Shown here: positions 17,936 through 30,011 of the stretch, one piece after another
Layout of the letters: the number at the start of each line of letters is the position of its first letter
How positions within the stretch are numbered: position 1 is the stretch's first letter
Assembly: GCF_022761015.1 (NCBI RefSeq)
Contig: NZ_JAKWJQ010000003.1
Location: 186,001-250,000, forward strand
DNA: 64,000 nucleotides
Source of the DNA: Humibacter sp. RRB41
GTDB taxonomy: Bacteria; Actinomycetota; Actinomycetes; Actinomycetales; Microbacteriaceae
Direction of reading: 5' to 3'
The notes under the pieces: generated by a model
The model's database searches: none
Told to the model about the DNA's origin: nothing
What the model saw: only the letters and a program-made list of their open reading frames with translations
Made by a program: the position numbers and the translations under genes

Positions 17936-18691
17936 ATGACCGAGTCGCTCACCATTACCCGTGTCACTCACAGCTGTCACCTGATCGAGATCGGGGGGCT
18001 GACGGTGCTCACAGACCCGTGGTTCTCACAGAAGACCTTTTACCACCCCGGCGAGCCAATCGCCTTCCGACCGGAAGAACTGCCACACCTCGATGCTGTC
18101 GTGATCAGCCACGAGCATTACGACCACTGCGACCTGCACGCGTTCAAGCGTTACTCGGACAAGGACGTACCGATGATCGTCGCCGGTCCCGTTGTCGACA
18201 TGGCGAGGAAGGTCGGCTTCACCAACGTCACCCCACTTGAGGCGTGGGAGAGCACGAACGTCGGCGACCTGACTTTCAACGCAGCCCCCGGCGAACATGG
18301 CGTTTACGAAGTCACGTATGTGATCGCGGGCGGCGGCCGCAGCGTCTACTTCGCGGGCGACACGCTCCTCACCCCGGAACTGCTCACGCTGACCGACCGT
18401 TTCGGTCCCCTCGACGTGACCCTGCTCCCGGTCAACGGTCTCCATATACGGATGGCGGGAAACAAGCAGGTCGTCATGAACGCCGAGGAAGCCGCCGAAC
18501 TCACGTCAGTCCTGCGCCCGAAACTGGCAATCCCGCAGCACTACGCCTTCACGGCCGGCCCCATCGGCGACCGCCTCATCCTCAAAAGCGACAAAGACCC
18601 GACGCTCTACGTCGATGCCGCCCGCCGTCTCGTCCCAGACGTTCCCGTCACGGTGATCAAACCGGGACAACGTCTGGTCGTTCCAGCATGA
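17936..18691 (+). CDS. MBL-fold metal-dependent hydrolase, UlaG-like
   Basis: A 251-residue cytosolic metallo-beta-lactamase-fold protein. The metal motif HEHYDH occupies residues 59-64, with GDT (FAGDTLL) and the late His of IPQHYAF as further ligands. The layout matches the UlaG/YtnP branch that hydrolyses lactones, phosphodiesters or similar. AAAGGA precedes ATG 17936. Substrate not determinable. Divergent TetR and two inverted repeats suggest ligand-inducible expression. Confidence 0.88.
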   Translation: MTESLTITRVTHSCHLIEIGGLTVLTDPWFSQKTFYHPGEPIAFRPEELPHLDAVVISHEHYDHCDLHAFKRYSDKDVPMIVAGPVVDMARKVGFTNVTPLEAWESTNVGDLTFNAAPGEHGVYEVTYVIAGGGRSVYFAGDTLLTPELLTLTDRFGPLDVTLLPVNGLHIRMAGNKQVVMNAEEAAELTSVLRPKLAIPQHYAFTAGPIGDRLILKSDKDPTLYVDAARRLVPDVPVTVIKPGQRLVVPA

Positions 18692-18777
18692 AGTAGCGGA
18701 GCGATGTTCGCCGGCCCGAGCGTGTGACTGATCTCGCTAACGTGGCCTGATGCACGGGAGCGCCATCTCGCACGAAC

Positions 18778-19545
18778 CTATAGGGCGGTAAGCGTCGGCA
18801 TCAGCTCGTCGAGGAGCTCGATCGTGTTCTGCCATCCGGTGACGGCCCGCGTCGGAACGCCCATCGCAAGCACGGGGTAGTCGTTGCCCTCCGGGTCGAG
18901 GCGGTCGCCGATGAAGAGCATCTCGGCGAGGCGGATGCCCGTGAGCTCGGAGAGCTTGCCCATGCCGTACGCCTTGTCGATGCCGCGCCGAGTGATGTCG
19001 ACGGAGGTCGAACCGCCTGAGCGCACCTCGAGGTCGGGGAGCAACTCCTGCACGGCGGCGCGGAGCGTGTTCTTCTTCTCACCGCTCGGATCCCAGGCGA
19101 CCTTCGCAGCGACCGGAGCCGACTGGCCGAGCGCCGAGAACGTGATCTGGGATCCTCGATCCTCGAGGATCGGTCCCCAGGTCTCGGTCTCCCAGTACCC
19201 GAGACGACGGGCCTCGGACTCGACCGCGGCCAACGCCCTGGTCTTCTCGTCGTCGCCGAGATCTTGCGAGTAGATGCGCGTCCACGCGCCGCCGGTGAAA
19301 CGGAAGTACTGCGTGCCGCAGGTCGGCATCAGGTGCAGGCGCTCGAGCGCCTGCGGCGTGGCATCCGTCAACCGCTCGACGACCTGGGCCGAGAACTGGC
19401 CGAACTGGCCGCCGGAGATGATGCACACCGGCACGACGTCGAGCAGCGCGATGATGCGTTGCGCCATCGCCGCATCGAGAGGGGACTTGGATGCCGCGAG
19501 CGTGTCGTCGAGGTCGAACGCGACGAGGCGCGGGGGAATGGTCAT
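18778..19545 (-). CDS. HAD-superfamily phosphatase, Cof/PMM-like (subfamily IIB)
   Basis: A 255-residue cytosolic HAD hydrolase with motif I FDLDDTLAAS (nucleophile Asp, residues 9-18), motif II IISGGQ and motif IV FIGDRLDPEGND. The middle cap with GTQYFRF and ITFSALGQ resembles eukaryotic-type phosphomannomutase. It could dephosphorylate a sugar phosphate or act as a mutase. AAAGGAT precedes the start. It sits beside the rhamnose genes but in its own unit (43 bases after the GT4 gene stop region). Confidence 0.85.
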   Translation of the reverse strand: MTIPPRLVAFDLDDTLAASKSPLDAAMAQRIIALLDVVPVCIISGGQFGQFSAQVVERLTDATPQALERLHLMPTCGTQYFRFTGGAWTRIYSQDLGDDEKTRALAAVESEARRLGYWETETWGPILEDRGSQITFSALGQSAPVAAKVAWDPSGEKKNTLRAAVQELLPDLEVRSGGSTSVDITRRGIDKAYGMGKLSELTGIRLAEMLFIGDRLDPEGNDYPVLAMGVPTRAVTGWQNTIELLDELMPTLTAL

Positions 19546-19588
19546 CGTGATCCTTTATCCGGGGTCGACGGACGATATCAAATACTGC

Positions 19589-20699
19589 TCACAACTCGGC
19601 GTGGAGCTTCCACACGAGCTCGGCCGAGCTTCGCCAGCTGAACGCCGCCGCACGATCCATGCCGGCGAACCGCAGCCGTTCGCGTAGGCCTGCGTCGTTC
19701 AGCACCTCGGCGATGGCGTGGCCGAGGCGAGTCGGGTAGCCGTCGGCATCCTCACGGGCGACGGTGACGCCTGCGCCGAACGACACCTCGAGCACTGCCG
19801 GATCGTCGGAGTGCACGACGGGCGTGCCGAATCGCATCGCCTCGATCACGGGCAGGCCGAATCCGGATGCCAGGTTCGGGTACACGAACACCTCGGCCTT
19901 CGCCAGCACGACGGCCAGGTCGGCGTCGCCCAGCGTGCCCAGTGTGCGCACCCGGCCCTCGGGAAGACCGGCCTCCATCGCCACTGTGCTGACGCGCTCG
20001 CCGCGGAACTCCTCTGGGCCGACCACGAGCAGCGGGATGGCGGCGAGAGCCGGATCCTTCATCGCCGCCACCAGCTGACGCAGACCCTTGCGCGGGTCGA
20101 GGTTCGAGACCGTCGCGATGTAGCGCTCTGGCAGCCTGAGTGCGGCCGTACGGGCATCCGTGTCGCTCGGCAGTTGCAGGGTGTCGGACGGCGCACCACC
20201 GATGACCCGGATGCGATCACCCAGCTTCGCCACCTCGGCGAGCTGTTCGGCGACGGCGTGGGTCGGAACGACGATGGCGTCCGCGAACTTGCGCGCGCGC
20301 TTCACCATGGCCTTCTGCCACGCGGCCTCCACGACGCCGACGGAGTCCGGCGCGGTCCACGCGGATGCGTCGTGGATCGTCACCGTCGTCTGGTCGAGCC
20401 CCTCGGAGGAGTCGTGCTTGAACAGCGGAGCCAGCAGGCTCGGCGCGTGGATGAGCCCGCCTCCCAGCGGAAGCTTCACGCCCATCTGCCATGCCAGCGC
20501 AAGTTCGCGCGATCCGACAGGCAGCGCGTGCACTCCGGCCAAGCCGGGAAGCAACTGCTGCAACAGCCGCCGATCGGTGTCGTTGTGCGCAGCGATCACG
20601 CCCTCAACCACGCAGCCCTTCGGAGCTGTGGCGACGAGCTGCTTGGTCAGCTCGAGGCTGTACCTCGATACGCCGTCCGGCACATCGGTGAGCACATCG

Positions 20700-20725
<26 letters not shown>
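19589..20725 (-). CDS. Family 4 glycosyltransferase (rhamnosyl/mannosyltransferase-like)
   Basis: A 378-residue GT-B enzyme. The N-terminal domain starts VIVDDVLTDVPDGVSRY. The C-terminal domain holds ATVSNLDPRKGLRQL and the retaining-GT signature with catalytic Glu (ASGFGLPVIEAMRFGTPVV). ATG 20725 is preceded by GAGAGG and overlaps the rmlD 3' end by 26 bases, so it is translated as part of the rmlB-rmlD operon. A dTDP-rhamnose donor is inferred from that linkage only. Confidence 0.85.
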
Positions 20726-23765
<3,040 letters not shown>

Positions 23766-23769
<4 letters not shown>

Positions 23770-24740
23770 GCGAGCAACGCGAGACGGATGCTCCGCAGGC
23801 GGTTCCCGAGCCCACGAGATCGCGAGGTCAGCACCTTCGCAATGTGCTGAAGCTGGTGGCGTTGGTCGTCGTCGTGGCGTTCATCGTCTGGTACGTCGTG
23901 CAGAACTGGAACGACGTCGTTCCCGTTCTCGCCACCCTGACCTGGTGGCAGATCGTCGTCGCGCTGATCTGCGCGTCGGGCGGCGTCGTGGCATCCATGT
24001 TGTCGTGGCGCGCCGTGCTGAGCGGCATGGGATCGCATCTGGGGTTTCGTCCAGCCGCGCGCGTGTTCTTCCTCGGGCAGCTCGGCAAGTACGTGCCAGG
24101 CAGCATCTGGCCGATCGTCGCCCAGGCGGAGCTGGCCAAGGAGTACGGCACGCCGCGTGCTCGTGGGGCCGTCGCACTCATCGTGCAGATGATCGTGAGC
24201 GTGGTCGTCGGCACCCTGTTCGCGGCGGTGTGCCTCGTCGCGTCGTCGCCGGCAGCGGTGACCGAGTACTGGTGGCTGGTGGTGCTCGCCGTGATCGGGA
24301 TCGTCTGCGTGATACCTCCGGTCTTCCGGCGCATCATGCGGATCATCTGCAAGGTGATCCGCCGCCCGGCCGACGAACTCGACGGCCTCACGTTCGGCGA
24401 CCTGCTCAAGGCGAGCGGTTGGAGCCTGGCGATGTGGGCGCTCTTCGGCGTGCACATGGTGGTGCTGTCGCTCGCCGCGGCACCGCTGTCGATGCAGCTT
24501 GTGCTCACCGCCGCTGGAGGTTACGCGCTGGCCTGGCTGGTGGGCTTCGTGATCATCTTCCTGCCGGCCGGCGCCGGGGCGAGGGAGGCGGCGCTCGCGC
24601 TGGCGCTCGCGCCGGTGATGGGTGGTCCGGCAGCGGTCGGACTCGCACTGGTCAGCCGGTTCGTGATGCTGGCGATTGACCTGATCTTCGCGGGGGCTGC
24701 CGTGCTGGCAGAGAAGGCCCGGCAGCGACGGGCGGCGTAG
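23766..24740 (+). CDS. UPF0104/AglD-type integral membrane protein (LPG synthase TM-like)
   Basis: A 324-residue protein with about eight hydrophobic helices. Family signatures are visible: FFLGQLGKYVPGSIWP in the second third and VIIFLPAGAGAREAAL near residue 265. Relatives include the membrane half of MprF and archaeal AglD. A lipid or lipid-linked sugar handling role is likely, but the reaction is unknown. It overlaps the preceding GT by four bases (ATGA), suggesting the two act on the same intermediate. Confidence 0.8.
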
Positions 24741-24748
24741 ACGGGACT

Positions 24749-24772
24749 CTTCGACTCGCTTCGCTCCCTCAG
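24749..24772 (+). repeat. Post-stop repeat element, copy 1
   Basis: A 24-base element beginning CTTCGACTCGCTTCGCTC lies eight bases after the stop of the preceding plus-strand gene. A second copy with one mismatch lies at 29012-29035, seven bases after the rmlA stop. Role unknown. Confidence 0.7.
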
Positions 24773-24814
24773 AGAGCTGGGGTGGGCTCGCGCAGGGCTG
24801 GGGCGGCGGAGCGG

Positions 24815-25768
24815 CTAGTCGGCGACCGGGGTCTCGTAGCGCGCGAGCTTCTGCAGCTCGAGGGCATCTTCGTGCAGCACCCGGTTGATGCGTGTGAGAT
24901 CGGCGACCACGCCGATCGCGAACGAGAGCAGCGCGGCGCTCATCGCCACAGTGCCGATCAGAAGCGACTGGATGTGCTGTCCCGGCTCGTGAGTCGAGAC
25001 CACGATGATGTAGCGGATGAAGGGGATCAGCCCGATCACCGCGAGAACCGCGCCCAGCCAGGCGAAGATGAGGTACGGCCGGTACATCACGAACGCGCGG
25101 GCGATCGCCAGCCCCGACTGGAACATGTGCTGCCAGATGTTCTTGAACAGCCGCGATTCCCGGGTCTTCGCGTTGGTCATGACCGGAATGCTGGAGACCG
25201 CCAGGCGCTTGTTGCCCGCCTGGATGATGGTCTCCATGCAATAGCTGAACTTCGTGACGATGTTCAGGCGGATGAGGGATGCCTTGCTGTACGCGCGAAA
25301 GCCGCTGGCGGCATCCGGGATCTTCGTTCCCGCCGCCTTGTTCACCGTCCAGCTGCCGAAGCGTTGCATGAGCTTCTTGAACGGCGAGAAGTGTGCGATG
25401 GTCGCGGTCTGCCGATCGGCGATGACGATGTCCGCCTCCCCTCGGAGGACCGGCTGCACCAGGTCGCCGATGCGGTCCTGCGGGTACTGGTTGTCGCCGT
25501 CCGTGTTCACCACGATGTCGGCCCCGTGCACGAGCGCATAGTCGATGCCATCTTGGAACGAACGGGCGAGACCCTGGTTGCGCGTGTGGCGCACGAAGTG
25601 GGTGACTCCGAGTTCGCGCGCCACATCGATCGTGCGGTCGCTGGATCCATCGTCGATCACGAGAATCTCGATGTCGTCGACGCCGTCGATCTGCTGAGGG
25701 ATCGTCGACAGCACCAGCGGGAGAGTCTCTTCTTCGTTCAGGCAGGGAATCTGAACGAACAACTTCAT
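24815..25768 (-). CDS. Family 2 glycosyltransferase, DPM1/GtrB-like with C-terminal membrane helices
   Basis: A 317-residue GT-A enzyme. The N-terminus is FVQIPCLNEEETLPL, nucleotide binding is in LVIDDGSSDRT, and the DxD-like motif lies in VNTDGDNQYPQD. Two hydrophobic helices follow at residues 225-285, the GtrB arrangement that builds polyprenyl-phosphate sugars. It is monocistronic, opposite in direction to its neighbours, and ends 75 bases from the convergent UPF0104 gene. Likely donor supplier for the membrane transferases in this locus. Confidence 0.88.
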   Translation of the reverse strand: MKLFVQIPCLNEEETLPLVLSTIPQQIDGVDDIEILVIDDGSSDRTIDVARELGVTHFVRHTRNQGLARSFQDGIDYALVHGADIVVNTDGDNQYPQDRIGDLVQPVLRGEADIVIADRQTATIAHFSPFKKLMQRFGSWTVNKAAGTKIPDAASGFRAYSKASLIRLNIVTKFSYCMETIIQAGNKRLAVSSIPVMTNAKTRESRLFKNIWQHMFQSGLAIARAFVMYRPYLIFAWLGAVLAVIGLIPFIRYIIVVSTHEPGQHIQSLLIGTVAMSAALLSFAIGVVADLTRINRVLHEDALELQKLARYETPVAD

Positions 25769-25896
25769 AGGGTCTTCCTCGGGTCGGGGAGAGGTGGCAC
25801 CACGAACACGGTGTCACCCATTCAAGGGTAAGCCAAAGGGCTGTGGGTGCCTTATGAGGCGAATCTGGAGACCCTGTGCGCTGGCCGCGACGACAG

Positions 25897-27369
25897 TCAG
25901 ATGAGGAGCTTGTTCGCGATCCAGGTCAGGGCGTGGTTCACGCGCATCGGCCATCCGGTCACTGCGTACCAGTCGTCACTCGCAGCGGCGAAGTAGGTCA
26001 GCACTCCGCCGCCCTGGGTCATCGCGATGGCGATGGCGACGACGACAAGCACCTTGGCGATCGCGGCACGCAGGTACATCGAGTCGAAGAACCGAGCGAG
26101 CACCATTCCGGCGGCGGCGATCAAGATCGGAGCCAGAGGCAGCAGGTACCTGCCCTGAACGCCGATCGGCTGATCCGTCTTGTCGAAGTCTCCGAGATTG
26201 ACGGCGAAAAGGGCGATCATGTAGGCGAGGACGGCGACGAACGGAACGACCATGCCGCGCCGAGCCAGAAGCCAGCCGATGCCGACCACGATGAGGAAGG
26301 CGCCGAGCGCGACGCCGACGTCGATGATCGTCGCCGTGCTCGCGGCGCCGATCGTCGCGTGCGTATTGGTGCCGACGTACCGCGACGACCAGAGCAGGCC
26401 CGGGATCCACTGCTGGAAGAAGAAATAGACGACGCGACCCGGTGTAGGAGCGGCCCCGACGAACTGTTCGGCCAGGGTGTAGTTGCGGGCCCAGGGGCCG
26501 TAGGTCAGACAGAACGAGACCGGATGGAGCTTTCCGCAGTCGGGCTGCAGCGATCGATAGACGATGAGATTCACGACGTAGCGTTCGACGAAGAGGCCGA
26601 CTCCGATCAGCGCTGCAGCGCCCCACGCGAAGAAGCGCCACGTTCCGTAGCCCCACGTGAACTTCGTCTGTCCCCGACATGCCCGAACGATGAGCACGAT
26701 CGCGAGGAGTACCGCGGTGGCGGCGAACACAGGAAGGAACGTGTACTTCGTGAGTGAGCCGAAGCATCCGACGGCGGCGAGCAGGAGGAGTTCGGGAAAG
26801 CGCAGGTCGGGCGCCTTCCAGATGCGTACCGCCTGCCACAGGAAGATGGCCGTGAACAGGATGGTGAGCGAGTCGTAGTTGACGGTGGCGGCGACGGCGG
26901 ATGCGATCGGGATCGCCGCGAAAACGGCAAGGGCGACATTCGTCAGAGCGCGGGAAGCACCCAGCTCCCGAAGCAGCAGACGGAACCACACGAACGACGC
27001 GCTGAAGAAGACGACAGAGCACAGTCGGGCCGACACGAGTTGCGCGCGATCATTGCCGCCGAAGGCTTCCACCAATCGCACGGGAAAACTGACGAGGTAG
27101 TGGTAGAGGTACGACCCGGTGCGGCCGATGTCGCCGAGGCCCTCGAAGCGATTGCCTTGATGGATGAACGGGAGCCACTGATGCGTGTACACCTGCACGA
27201 TGCCGAAGTGGTAGTCCTCGTCGTACAGAAAATGGTCGGCTCCGGTGATCGCGAGCCAGGTGGAACCGAGCGCGAAGACGCCGAGGATGACGCCGAAGCA
27301 CCACCAACTCGCCAGAGCCTTCTGCACGGCGAGTGCCCCTCGATCGACGCTCGAGATGAAGGTGGTCAC
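25897..27369 (-). CDS. Polytopic membrane protein, DUF2142/GT-C-like
   Basis: A 490-residue protein with about eleven helices. Early in the sequence FLYDEDYHFG sits in a first loop, and near residue 410 VQGRYLLPLAP is found. This pair of motifs fits the DUF2142 family of predicted glycosyltransferase-like membrane proteins. It is probably an extracytoplasmic sugar transferase using polyprenyl-phosphate donors (inference). It is transcribed away from rmlC, whose start is 158 bases upstream on the other strand. Confidence 0.7.
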   Translation of the reverse strand: MTTFISSVDRGALAVQKALASWWCFGVILGVFALGSTWLAITGADHFLYDEDYHFGIVQVYTHQWLPFIHQGNRFEGLGDIGRTGSYLYHYLVSFPVRLVEAFGGNDRAQLVSARLCSVVFFSASFVWFRLLLRELGASRALTNVALAVFAAIPIASAVAATVNYDSLTILFTAIFLWQAVRIWKAPDLRFPELLLLAAVGCFGSLTKYTFLPVFAATAVLLAIVLIVRACRGQTKFTWGYGTWRFFAWGAAALIGVGLFVERYVVNLIVYRSLQPDCGKLHPVSFCLTYGPWARNYTLAEQFVGAAPTPGRVVYFFFQQWIPGLLWSSRYVGTNTHATIGAASTATIIDVGVALGAFLIVVGIGWLLARRGMVVPFVAVLAYMIALFAVNLGDFDKTDQPIGVQGRYLLPLAPILIAAAGMVLARFFDSMYLRAAIAKVLVVVAIAIAMTQGGGVLTYFAAASDDWYAVTGWPMRVNHALTWIANKLLI

Positions 27370-27515
27370 GGGCGCTCCAGGGGCAGAAGATCGGGCACGG
27401 CCCGCGAAAGGGGGTCGCGGCCCGTCGCATCGAGCTTAGCGATCGGTGGTTTTGCAACGACTGTGTCTCTAGCTGGATGCCGAGGCGAGATCGCGGTCCG
27501 CGTCGCGTCGATTGG

Positions 27516-27521
27516 TAGACT
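27516..27521 (+). promoter_or_regulatory. Leaderless promoter of rmlC-rmlA (TAGACT)
   Basis: TTGGTAGACT precedes GTG 27528 with six bases between the hexamer and the start. The identical ten bases and spacing occur before the gene at 22639, so the two rhamnose-region transcripts may share expression levels. Confidence 0.45.
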
Positions 27522-27527
27522 CGCCCG

Positions 27528-28136
27528 GTGCAAATCCGCGAACTCTCCGTGCCCGACGCCTATGAGATCACCCCGGTGCAGCATCCAGACGACCGTGGCG
27601 TCTTTCTCGAGTGGTACCGGTTCGACAAGCTGGCGGAGGCGGTCGGACATCCGCTGGACCTCAAGCAGGCGAACACGTCGGTCTCGAAGCGAGGGTCGGT
27701 GCGGGGCATCCACTTCGCCGACATCCCGCCGGGTCAGGCGAAGTACGTCACGTGCACGCGTGGGGCGGTACTCGACTACGCCATCGACATCCGCGTCGGT
27801 TCGCCGACTTTCGGGCAGTGGGATACGGTGCGGCTCGACGACGTCGACCGCAACGCCATCTACGTCTCTGAGGGACTGGGGCACTGCTTCGTGGCGCTGA
27901 CGGATGACGCAACGGTCAGCTATCTCGTCAGCGACGTCTACAACCCGACGCGCGAGCACGGCGTCAACCCGCTCGATCCGGACGTCGCGCTGGTGTTCCC
28001 CGAGGAGGCTGGAGAGTTGTTGCTGTCGCCGAAGGACACCGACGCGCCGTCGTTGGCCGAGGCCGCGGCATCGGGGCTGCTTCCGCAGTGGGATGCCTCT
28101 CGCGCGTTCTACGCATCGCTGAACGGAGCGAACTGA
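27528..28136 (+). CDS. rmlC: dTDP-4-dehydrorhamnose 3,5-epimerase
   Basis: A 202-residue cupin enzyme for the third step of dTDP-rhamnose synthesis. Signature segments are [19 protein letters not shown] with the catalytic His, the acidic strand [31 protein letters not shown] and [14 protein letters not shown] 27528 is supported by the leaderless -10. The stop is one base before the rmlA start. Confidence 0.95.
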   Translation: MQIRELSVPDAYEITPVQHPDDRGVFLEWYRFDKLAEAVGHPLDLKQANTSVSKRGSVRGIHFADIPPGQAKYVTCTRGAVLDYAIDIRVGSPTFGQWDTVRLDDVDRNAIYVSEGLGHCFVALTDDATVSYLVSDVYNPTREHGVNPLDPDVALVFPEEAGELLLSPKDTDAPSLAEAAASGLLPQWDASRAFYASLNGAN

Positions 28137-28137
28137 C

Positions 28138-29004
28138 ATGCGCGGCATCATTCTGGCCGGCGGATCCGGCTCGCGCCTCTGGCCGATCACCAAGGGCATC
28201 TCGAAGCAGCTGATGCCGATCTACGACAAGCCGATGATCTACTACCCCCTGTCGACGCTGATGATGGCGGGCATCCGCGAGATCTTGATCATCACGACGC
28301 CGGAGTACAACGAGCAGTTCCGGGCGCTGCTGGGCGACGGCTCGGCGCTCGGGGTGCAACTCGAGTATGCGGTTCAGCCGTCACCCGACGGGCTCGCCCA
28401 GGCGTTCATCATCGGTGAGGAGTTCATCGGCGACGAGTCCGTCGCGCTCGTGCTCGGCGACAACATCTTCCACGGCACAGGTCTCGGCACCGCGTTGCAG
28501 CATGTCACGGATGACCGGGGTGCGACGATCTTCGCCTATCACGTGAGCAACCCGCGAGCATACGGCGTCGTCGAGTTCGACGACGACTTCAAGGCACTCT
28601 CGATCGAGGAGAAGCCGACGCAGCCGAAGAGTAACTACGCGGTGCCCGGCCTCTACTTCTACGACAACGCCGTCGTCGAGATCGCAAAGTCCATCGAGCC
28701 GAGCGCGCGTGGTGAGCTTGAGATCTCGACGGTCAACGAACGCTATCTGGCGGCAGGCTCGCTGAACGTGCAGGTGCTCGACCGCGGGACCGCCTGGCTC
28801 GACACGGGCACCTTCGGATCGATGATGCAGGCATCGGAGTACGTGCGCGTCATCGAAGACCGGCAGGGTACGAAGATCGGCTGCATCGAGGAGATCGCCT
28901 GGCGAGCCGGGTGGATCGGAGACGATGAGCTGCGTGCGATCGCCGCACCGCTTGTGAAGAGCGGATACGGCGAGTACCTCGTGAAGCTCGTCGACGAGGC
29001 GTAG
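28138..29004 (+). CDS. rmlA: Glucose-1-phosphate thymidylyltransferase
   Basis: A 288-residue nucleotidyltransferase making dTDP-glucose, the first step of dTDP-rhamnose synthesis. The N-terminal loop is [20 protein letters not shown] (Ser where many have Thr in GTRL), then [20 protein letters not shown] and [34 protein letters not shown] is the C-terminal family hallmark. It is coupled to rmlC with one base between. All four rml genes are present, split into two divergent groups. Confidence 0.97.
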   Translation: MRGIILAGGSGSRLWPITKGISKQLMPIYDKPMIYYPLSTLMMAGIREILIITTPEYNEQFRALLGDGSALGVQLEYAVQPSPDGLAQAFIIGEEFIGDESVALVLGDNIFHGTGLGTALQHVTDDRGATIFAYHVSNPRAYGVVEFDDDFKALSIEEKPTQPKSNYAVPGLYFYDNAVVEIAKSIEPSARGELEISTVNERYLAAGSLNVQVLDRGTAWLDTGTFGSMMQASEYVRVIEDRQGTKIGCIEEIAWRAGWIGDDELRAIAAPLVKSGYGEYLVKLVDEA

Positions 29005-29011
29005 GGCGGCC

Positions 29012-29035
29012 CTTCGACTCGCTTCGCTCGCTCAG
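29012..29035 (+). repeat. Post-stop repeat element, copy 2
   Basis: Matches 24749-24772 with a single difference (G for C at the 19th base). It sits directly after the rmlA stop and runs into the tandem repeat that follows. Confidence 0.7.
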
Positions 29036-29090
29036 GGACCTGGTTCGGCCCGCTCACTCAGGGACCTGGTTCGGCCCGCTCACTCAGGGA
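29031..29090 (+). repeat. Tandem repeat, 26-base unit, 2.3 copies
   Basis: A 26-base unit starting CTCAGGGACCTGGTTCGGCC is at 29031-29056 and repeats perfectly at 29057-29082; eight further bases start a third copy. It lies between rmlA and the FrnE-like gene, with no coding sense. The rest of 29091-29160 shows only a possible promoter. Confidence 0.85.
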
Positions 29091-29162
29091 ACTTGCTCCG
29101 TTGCCGGGTGCACGCACTTCAAAGTGCCTTTTGTACGCCGCCTCCTACCCACTCATGATGGT

Positions 29163-29186
29163 GTTACGCACTACTAGTGAGGTAAG
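29163..29186. promoter_or_regulatory. Candidate HxlR operator A
   Basis: GTTAC-14-GTAAG encloses a perfect 11-base palindrome CACTACTAGTG (29169-29179). It lies 9-33 bases before the FrnE-like start. The same outer arms and spacing recur at 30483-30506 near the HxlR gene. Confidence 0.45.
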
Positions 29187-29195
29187 GAAGCAAAG

Positions 29196-29879
29196 ATGGT
29201 CGAGCAGGTCGCAAAGTCGGAGGAATCCCGGGTCGTCATCGAGGTGTGGTCCGACCTGGTCTGTCCGTGGTGTTACATCGGCACCCATCGGCTCAAGGCG
29301 GCGATCGCGCAGCGGCCTGACCCGGACCGATTCGAGATCGTGATGCGGTCCTTCGAGCTGGATCCGACCGCTTCTCGCGAGCCGGAGACGATCGAGAAGG
29401 CCTTCATCCGTTCGCACGGCGGAACCGCCGATCAGTTCCTGCGCGCGGAGCGCCAAGTCCAGGCCATCGCACGCAGCGAAGGACTCGAGTTCTCGCTGGA
29501 CCGTCTCAGTGCCAGTACGTTCGACCTGCACCGCGTGTCGCAGTACGCAGCAGGCCAGGGTCACGGCGACGAGTTCTTCTCCCGTGTTCAGGATGGCTTC
29601 TTCACCGGCACGCTCAATCCCTATGATCCGCGGGCACTGGCCGGTGTCGCGGAGTCGGTGGGGCTGGACGCACAGCGGGTCCGCGACATCCTTGCGAACG
29701 ACGAGTATGCGGACCGTGTGCGCATCGACAGGGCCGATGGCTTGGAGTTGGGTGCCACAGGCGTCCCGTTCGTGGTCATAGACCGCCGGGTGGCAGCCCC
29801 TGGCGCTCAGAAGGTCTCCACGTACGGCCAGATGCTCGAGCAGGCTGCCGGACCCGTGCTGAGCGAGCGTGCGTCATGA
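29196..29879 (+). CDS. DsbA-family oxidoreductase, FrnE/2-hydroxychromene isomerase-like
   Basis: A 227-residue thioredoxin-fold protein with WSDLVCPWCYIGTHRL; the CPWC active-site pair is Cys23 and Cys26. A helical insert follows, and the cis-Pro loop is ATGVPFVVIDRR. No signal peptide is present, so it is cytosolic like FrnE proteins, which act in oxidative-stress protection or polyketide chemistry. AAGGA precedes ATG. Its stop overlaps the start of a 43-codon ORF (ATGA). A palindromic site upstream matches one by the HxlR gene, so redox control is plausible. Confidence 0.9.
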   Translation: MVEQVAKSEESRVVIEVWSDLVCPWCYIGTHRLKAAIAQRPDPDRFEIVMRSFELDPTASREPETIEKAFIRSHGGTADQFLRAERQVQAIARSEGLEFSLDRLSASTFDLHRVSQYAAGQGHGDEFFSRVQDGFFTGTLNPYDPRALAGVAESVGLDAQRVRDILANDEYADRVRIDRADGLELGATGVPFVVIDRRVAAPGAQKVSTYGQMLEQAAGPVLSERAS

Positions 29880-30007
29880 GTGAACCGAGCGGCGGCATCC
29901 AGATCGTGGCGGCGCTCGCCAGTGGATGGTGCGACCCCGATAGCGGTGTGTGCCACATCGAGACCGTCGACGAGACGACGATCGCGGACGCGGGCAGCGA
30001 GCACTGA
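29876..30007 (+). CDS. Small 43-residue ORF coupled to the FrnE-like gene
   Basis: ATG overlaps the upstream stop as ATGA, a coupling used by many real genes here. The product starts MSEPSGGIQIVAALASGW and then carries CDPDSGVCH, two Cys six residues apart, ending in an acidic tail. No transmembrane helix or known domain is seen. It stops four bases before the convergent HxlR stop. It could be a small redox partner or a metal-binding peptide, or simply read-through. Existence as a protein is unproven. Confidence 0.45.
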   Translation: MSEPSGGIQIVAALASGWCDPDSGVCHIETVDETTIADAGSEH

Positions 30008-30011
30008 CAGC

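Noticed and set aside
29031-29090. CRISPR-like array
   Set aside because: Units are directly adjacent with no spacers, only 2.3 copies, and no cas genes.
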